Assembly (NCBI GenBank): GCA_001430745.1
Contig: KQ482021.1
Location: 736,237 to 752,348, forward strand
Source of the DNA: Auxenochlorella pyrenoidosa
Lineage: Eukaryota > Chlorophyta > Trebouxiophyceae > Chlorellales > Chlorellaceae
Length of the DNA: 16,112 nt
Direction of reading: 5' to 3'
In this document: in pieces, positions 11,533 through 16,112 of the stretch
Layout: each line of letters opens with the position of its first letter
How positions within the stretch are numbered: the first letter of the stretch is position 1
Made by a program: the position numbers and the translations under genes
The notes under the pieces: generated by a model
What the model saw: only the letters and a program-made list of their open reading frames with translations
Databases searched by the model: none
Told to the model about the DNA's origin: nothing

Positions 11533-13061
11533 CTACTGGCGGCGCGCCTCCCAGGGCCGGAAGGCAGAGCCATGGGAGGCACCCAGCGGGCCTGCCCTGG
11601 GCGCCGCCTGCTGCACGTGGCTGGGTGTGCTGCCGCCGCAACTGCCAGCCCTGAGGCTGGGGCAGAATCGCTGCCCGCCGACGATGGCACGACCTGGAAC
11701 CGGAGCGCAGGGCTGGGGAGCTGGCTGCTCACGCGTCTCCGCCTGTGGGCTGGGGGCAGGCCCCTGCTGGCGCTGCATGGCCTGCAGCAGCCCCTGCACC
11801 CGGTCCCTCAGCCGCAGGGCGCAGCGCAGCTGCAGGCGGCGGCGCTCCAGGGCAGACGCCGCAGGAGCGCAGGGCGGGTCCTCGCTCGGAGTAGGGGTGA
11901 GCGGGCCCAGCACGGGCGGCAGGAACGAGGCCGCCTCGCGGCCGCCCTGTGCGGCAGGCCCCAGCAGCCGGCCGGCCCGCGGCGGCTGGGGTGGCAGCAG
12001 CGCCGGCGGCAGAGGGAGGGCCGCTGCGGGCGGGACAGCCAGCACTGCGGGCGGGCCAGACGGTGCCGGGGGCAGCCAGAGAGCTTGGGCATGGCTGCTT
12101 GCGAGCAGCGCGGTCGGCCGCTGCTGCAAGGCCGCCCCGCCACTGCCATGCATGCCCGCCCCAGGCAGCAGCCGGGCCTGCGGGCCACCCTGCTGCACAA
12201 TTCCACTGCCGTGCATGCCCGCCCCAGGCAGCAGCCTGGCCTGCGGGTCGCCCTGCTGCGCGGCTCCGTATTCAGCAGCCAGGCGGCGCCGCTTGCGGGG
12301 CTCGCCCGCCTGCCGCTGCATGCGCTCCTTGCGCCGCTGGGTGTGCCTCGCCAGGCCCGCGCGGCAGCTCAGCTTGCTGCCATCAAACTCGCTCAGCGGG
12401 TGCGTCCGTGAGCATTGCTGCAGCGTGGAGAGGGCCGTCGGGCGAGGGCTCGTCAGGGGCGGCAGCTTGATGCAGCGGCTTGATGCGCCTGATGCAGCAT
12501 GGGGGGGCGCAGGGGCGGGCACGCGCGCACACAGCTGCAGCCATACAGGTATCGCTGCCGCCGATCTTTCTGGATGAAAAGAGGACAGGAAACATACCCA
12601 TCAGGCTGATGGCTGTGGTGGTGGTGGTGTGTATATGTTCAAGGGGGGACTGCACATGCGCACTGGGCTGCGCCTTGGAAGCCAGCAGGAGCCGCCCTGC
12701 CCAAGCAGTCAACACAGCGCCCGCCCACCTGGCAAAACCGATGCAGCTCCCCCGGCCCCAGTTCGAGCACTGCGGCGCTGTAGTGCTGCCTGCAGATGCG
12801 GTACTTTGCAAAGTAGGGCCCGGCAGGCGCCAGGTGGCAGCCGGGCACCCGGCAGCCCGCCGCCAGCCCCGCCGGCTCTGCCGCCTGCTGCGGGCTAGAC
12901 GGGTGCATGCCGCAGGCCACGGCTGCTGGCGCACTTGGCTGCTGACGGGACCTAAGTGGGATAAATGTTGACGGTGCTCTGAGGTTGCACGAAGAACAGG
13001 AGGACGTGGCGTCCTGCAGATGGAATTGCGGGGGTCCTTGCACGGGGTCCTGGAGCACCAT
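11533..13061 (-). CDS. SBP-box (SQUAMOSA promoter-binding-like) transcription factor
   Basis: Nuclear DNA-binding protein; SBP domains bind GTAC-core sites, and in Chlamydomonas one family member controls copper responses. Exons read downward 13061-12729 and 12417-11533, joined in phase exactly inside the zinc motif (RFCQ|QCSRTH), giving 405 residues. Zinc site 1: Cys70, Cys75, Cys90, His93 (CRVPGC, YRICRQH). Zinc site 2: Cys110, Cys113, His117, Cys129. The basic tail (RHTQRRKERMQRQ, then PRKRRRL at 151-157) is the usual bipartite nuclear signal. The Cys75-Cys90 loop is about two residues shorter than in land-plant members. Two 21-residue repeats follow at 165-206, then Pro/Ala-rich sequence and a short basic, probably helical segment at about 301-328. 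The start is unsure: ATG 12908 or upstream exons are possible. Target genes are unknown. Confidence 0.9.
12141..12266 (-). repeat. 63-bp tandem duplication inside the SBP gene
   Basis: Two adjacent 63-bp units (starting 12141 and 12204 on plus) encode two 21-residue copies beginning QQGDPQARLLPGAG and QQGGPQARLLPGAG, each continuing MHGSG. The frame is kept. The copies differ at few positions, so the duplication looks recent. It lies just C-terminal to the nuclear signal, outside the DNA-binding fold. Confidence 0.9.
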
Positions 13062-14577
13062 CAGTCAAGGGCTGGGCGACCCCGCCGTTACACCTGCGCT
13101 GCTCAGTTTCTTGCTTGTGCCAAAAAGCAAGCCTGGGGATGCGCCAGCAGCACGCAGGGCCACAAGTTGCCAAGGTCCCGCAACGGCAGCTGGGTGCGGC
13201 CGAAGCCTGCGTGCGGGATACCAAACTGCCACTGCCTTGCCATGGGCGGCCGGCGGCCCGGCCGCCCCCACCATCTCGAGCAGCTCCCCCGCCCAGCTAC
13301 TTTAGCCCTGCCCGCGGGAACGGGGGCGAGTGCACTCACCACTGGCAACGTTGTGGGCGTGCTGCCGCTTCTGCAGGGTCTGTCACAGCCCAAATCTTTC
13401 TCAAAGAAGCATGCCGGGCCGACCACAGGGCCACCGGCGAGTCTCGAGCTGAGCGTAGGTGAAGGGGCGAATTACATCCAGGGACGTGCACGGCGGAGGG
13501 CCGTTTTGGAGCGCTTTACACAGGCGGATCGGAGTATTCAATAGCCTGAACAGGGTAGCAGGCTCGTGATGGCAATGCTGGGGCGGTTCCTCCCAAGCGC
13601 CGATGGCCCATGCATGTGTGCTGCTCGGGAGCCAGGAACAAGGCATTAGGGGCGCTGAATAAGCTGTCAGCGAAATTCAGGGGCCGGGGCGCTGTCGTGG
13701 CCCTGCCAGGGGTGGCGGCCAGCCTTCGCCAGCTGGCGGTGCCGCCCCTGCCAGGCGCAGTGCGGCACCATGACCGAAGCCATTGTTGCCTGCCTGCTCT
13801 CCAGCCAAGATTTGAGGCTCTACCATTGCCGCTGCAAGCTCAGGGAATCCTGCTTATCAATTGCGTGCACGCCAAGCATCCCATGCCAGGGAGGGTCCGC
13901 ATCAGCCACCACCCATCAGACAGCCGCTGCCTTCGAAGGCGCCCCACAACCCGGGAGCCAAGTGCGGTCAACTGTGCTAGAGTGCAAAGAAGCGTGCGAA
14001 GTCGACATCCCCTGGTAGAGCCAGCAATGGGGTTGCCTGCTGCTTGCGCATAACATGGACGAGCCATGCACAATTGTCGAAGGGTTGCAGGTTGCCAAAA
14101 GGTAAAGTGGCGGTGGGCACAGCAGCTGGTTTGAAAGGGGATTTACAGGCCGGGCTGCGGCCTTGCTCGGAGTTACGATAACTGTTCTCAATTGTCCGCT
14201 GGCCACCTCCGCTCCGCCAGTCGTCAAAAAGCGGACATCTGCTCTGCCCAGCACGGCCCAGCAGCGCGCAAGGCGAATCCGGCCACGGAAAAAGTAATTT
14301 CGTTTCAAGCCCCTAGAACGCTTGTTCGTCACTCTACAGACAAGAGACAAAGCCAGGTGCGCCGAGACCCCTCTGCCGCTGCTCCTGACTCTGGCACGCC
14401 GAGCTGCTCGAGGGCCTGTTCCTCAGGGTCTACTTGCGAGCTTCTGACCCAGATTGAGCACCAGCACACCGTCCAAAACCCCCCGCTGCACACACCCCCT
14501 GCCGCCACGCCCAGGTCCTTCACGGCACGGCTCACCCTGAAAACAGCAGCACATAGGAGGATCGCCTGGTAGAGCGC
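13062..14577. other. Long divergent intergenic region, no supported gene
   Basis: This 1.5-kb stretch lies between the SBP gene (minus) and the last gene (plus). It should hold both promoters and 5' UTRs, and perhaps unrecognised 5' exons of either. GC content by eye falls in about 13,560-14,340. Open frames at 13020-13544 and 13610-14053 (plus) have no recognisable domain and odd composition, so they are not called. No tRNA, rRNA or mobile-element signature was seen. Confidence 0.5.
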
Positions 14578-16112
14578 ATGGCCAGCGATGGCGCTGCGGG
14601 CTGGCCCCAGCCCGGTGCAGCAGCGACGGCGCAGGCTGCAGCAGGCGGCGGTGCCACGCTGCTGGCAGCGCCTGCCTCCATGAGTGAACAGCGGCAGCAG
14701 GAGCTGGCCCCTAAACGCGTGGGGGATGGTCTGGATGGCAGCGGCAAGGCAGATGCCGCAACCCAGGCGGCCAAGCGCGCGCGCCTGGGCAGCAGCGAGC
14801 TCGCCGGCAGCGGGGTGCCTGCCTCCCCCGACCGGCGGGGCGCCGCCAGCCCCCCGCAGCTAGTCCCGCAGTCTGGCACAGCGCCTCCCGCACAGGCGGG
14901 GCCCGTCACTGCCGGCGGCTCACGCGATGCAGGCGTGGCGGTCCGCAGCGGCAGCGGCGGCGCGACGGCCCCGCCCGCGCGCATCGAAAGCAGTGGCGAC
15001 GCAGGCGACGCGCCCGCCCCGCCGGCCAGCGCGGCAGCCGGCATGGTGCACGCTGCCTCCCTTGAGTCACTCATCCCATCCTCCGGCCCTGCCAACGCCC
15101 AGATCGATGCGGGGGCGGCAGCCAGGGAGCAGCATCGGCACTTCCGCCATCCCCCCCACCGCCACCAGCCCACGCAGCCGCCGCGGCCGCAGCCCGCCGC
15201 CTCGCCCGCTGCGCCCGTCGCCGGCGGCACCGCGGACGCACATGCCCAGCAAGCGCAGCAAGCGCAGCATGCCCAGCAGACCCAGCAGGCGCAGCGCGAC
15301 CACGACGCGGGCGGCCAGCCCAGCAGCCGCCTGGGTACGCTGAAGCGCGAGCGCAGCCCCAGCCCTAGCAACGGTGAGGGCGCGCCGCGCGTGCGGCCAC
15401 TCGGGTGCACCTGCCCTTGCTGGCGTGAAGGGGGTGGGGTGGGGTGCTGAAGCCGCTCCCCCGCCAGCTCAGCAGTGTGATGCATAAGTAGTGCCTGTTG
15501 CCTGCTGGGGCTTTCGGCTTGGGAGTGCCAGCTCTCTCCAGCTGCTGGTGTCTGTGCCAGAGCTGCCTAGCTTTGCATCAGCGCCCCGCTCAGGAGCCCA
15601 CACCCCGCCGCGCCCTGCCCGCCCCCGCCGCCCGCAGGCACCATGCGCAGCGCCAGCAGCGGCAGCCTCCTGCAGGGCGGCAGCCAGCGAAAGCGCGCCC
15701 GTGCGTCTGCCGCCCCGCCCGCCTCGGGTTCACCCGGCCAGCAGGGCACGCCCGATGCCCCCACGGCAGGCCCCGCCGACGAGCAACAGCTCGAGCCCGG
15801 CAGCGGTGGCGAGGGGCAGGAGAACAGCGGCGGCAACGGCAGCGGCGGGCGCGGCAGCGGTTCAGGCGAGGGCTCCAACTTGGAGCAACTGGCGGCAGCT
15901 GCCCTGGGCGCTGTGCTGACCACGGCATGCGGCCACCAGAAGCGCGCTGGCAGCCGCGCCTCTATCGGCGCCACCAGCGGCGGCAAGAGCAGCGGCGACA
16001 ACAGCAGCCAAGCGGACTCGGGGTATCACCCGGGCGGCGGGCGCCAGCAGGCCGAGGCGCGGCAGCAGGCCGCAGCCGCCGTGTTTGCCGCGCAGCACAC
16101 CGCCTGCATCAA
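14578..16112 (+). CDS. Low-complexity, probably nuclear protein, 5' part (C-terminus off window)
   Basis: Not recognised as any family. ATG at 14578 opens exon 14578-15373; the donor GTGAGG after codon phase 1 joins in frame to an acceptor ending CCCGCAG at 15637, and exon 15638-16112 stays open to the window edge, about 423 residues so far. The protein is rich in Ala, Gly, Ser, Pro and Gln. Basic clusters AAKRARLG (about 64-71), LKRERSPSPS (about 254-263) and SQRKRARAS (early exon 2) look like nuclear signals. A Gln/Ala array (QQAQQAQHAQQTQQAQ) lies near 220-240, and a His-rich piece just before it. Coding is supported by the long open frame on both sides of a phase-consistent intron. It may be a transcriptional regulator with its domain further downstream, but that is a guess. 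Upstream exons are possible. Confidence 0.6.

Noticed and set aside
13020..13544. 174-codon plus-strand open frame
   Set aside because: No recognisable domain, mixed composition, and open frames of this size arise by chance in GC-rich DNA.
13610..14053. 147-codon plus-strand open frame
   Set aside because: The first part looks mildly protein-like, but there is no family resemblance, no supporting splice structure and no homologous motif.

Overview
This is nuclear DNA from a green alga, most likely a Chlorella-like trebouxiophyte. The genus cannot be fixed from the sequence. The evidence is GC-rich DNA, genes split by many introns of roughly 150-500 bp, TGTAA polyadenylation signals, a gametolysin-type (M11) peptidase, a centrin very close to known green-algal centrins, and an SBP-box transcription factor (a green-lineage family). 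No bacterial, plasmid or viral genes were seen.

Layout, left to right. (1) 1-2404, minus: 5' part of a secreted M11 metallopeptidase, six exons ending at the HELGHH zinc site and running off the left edge. (2) 2405-3234: spacer with the centrin 3' end signal. (3) 3235-4932, minus: complete centrin, four EF-hands. (4) 4933-5315: divergent promoter spacer. (5) 5316-10782, plus: a 13-exon gene whose exons join in phase to a 582-residue protein with an AT-hook, an acidic segment, an F-box and a leucine-rich-repeat domain. (6) 10783-11532: convergent spacer with short repeats. (7) 11533-13061, minus: SBP-box transcription factor. (8) 13062-14577: long divergent spacer with no gene I can support. 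(9) 14578-16112, plus: a low-complexity, probably nuclear protein running off the right edge.

The genes do not form a pathway that I can demonstrate. The peptidase acts outside the cell, centrin acts in the cytoskeleton or nucleus, and the other three look nuclear.

The most unusual features lie in gene structure. Two introns of the F-box/LRR gene carry extra copies of the splice acceptor plus the start of the following exon. In intron 11 the copies are spaced almost exactly 100 bp apart and separated by AT-rich DNA. Intron 4 also holds a second copy of the end of the preceding exon. In addition, 5 of the 23 introns in my models need a GC rather than GT donor, two of them in centrin. All gene models were built by eye from reading frame, splice phase and family resemblance, with no transcript data.
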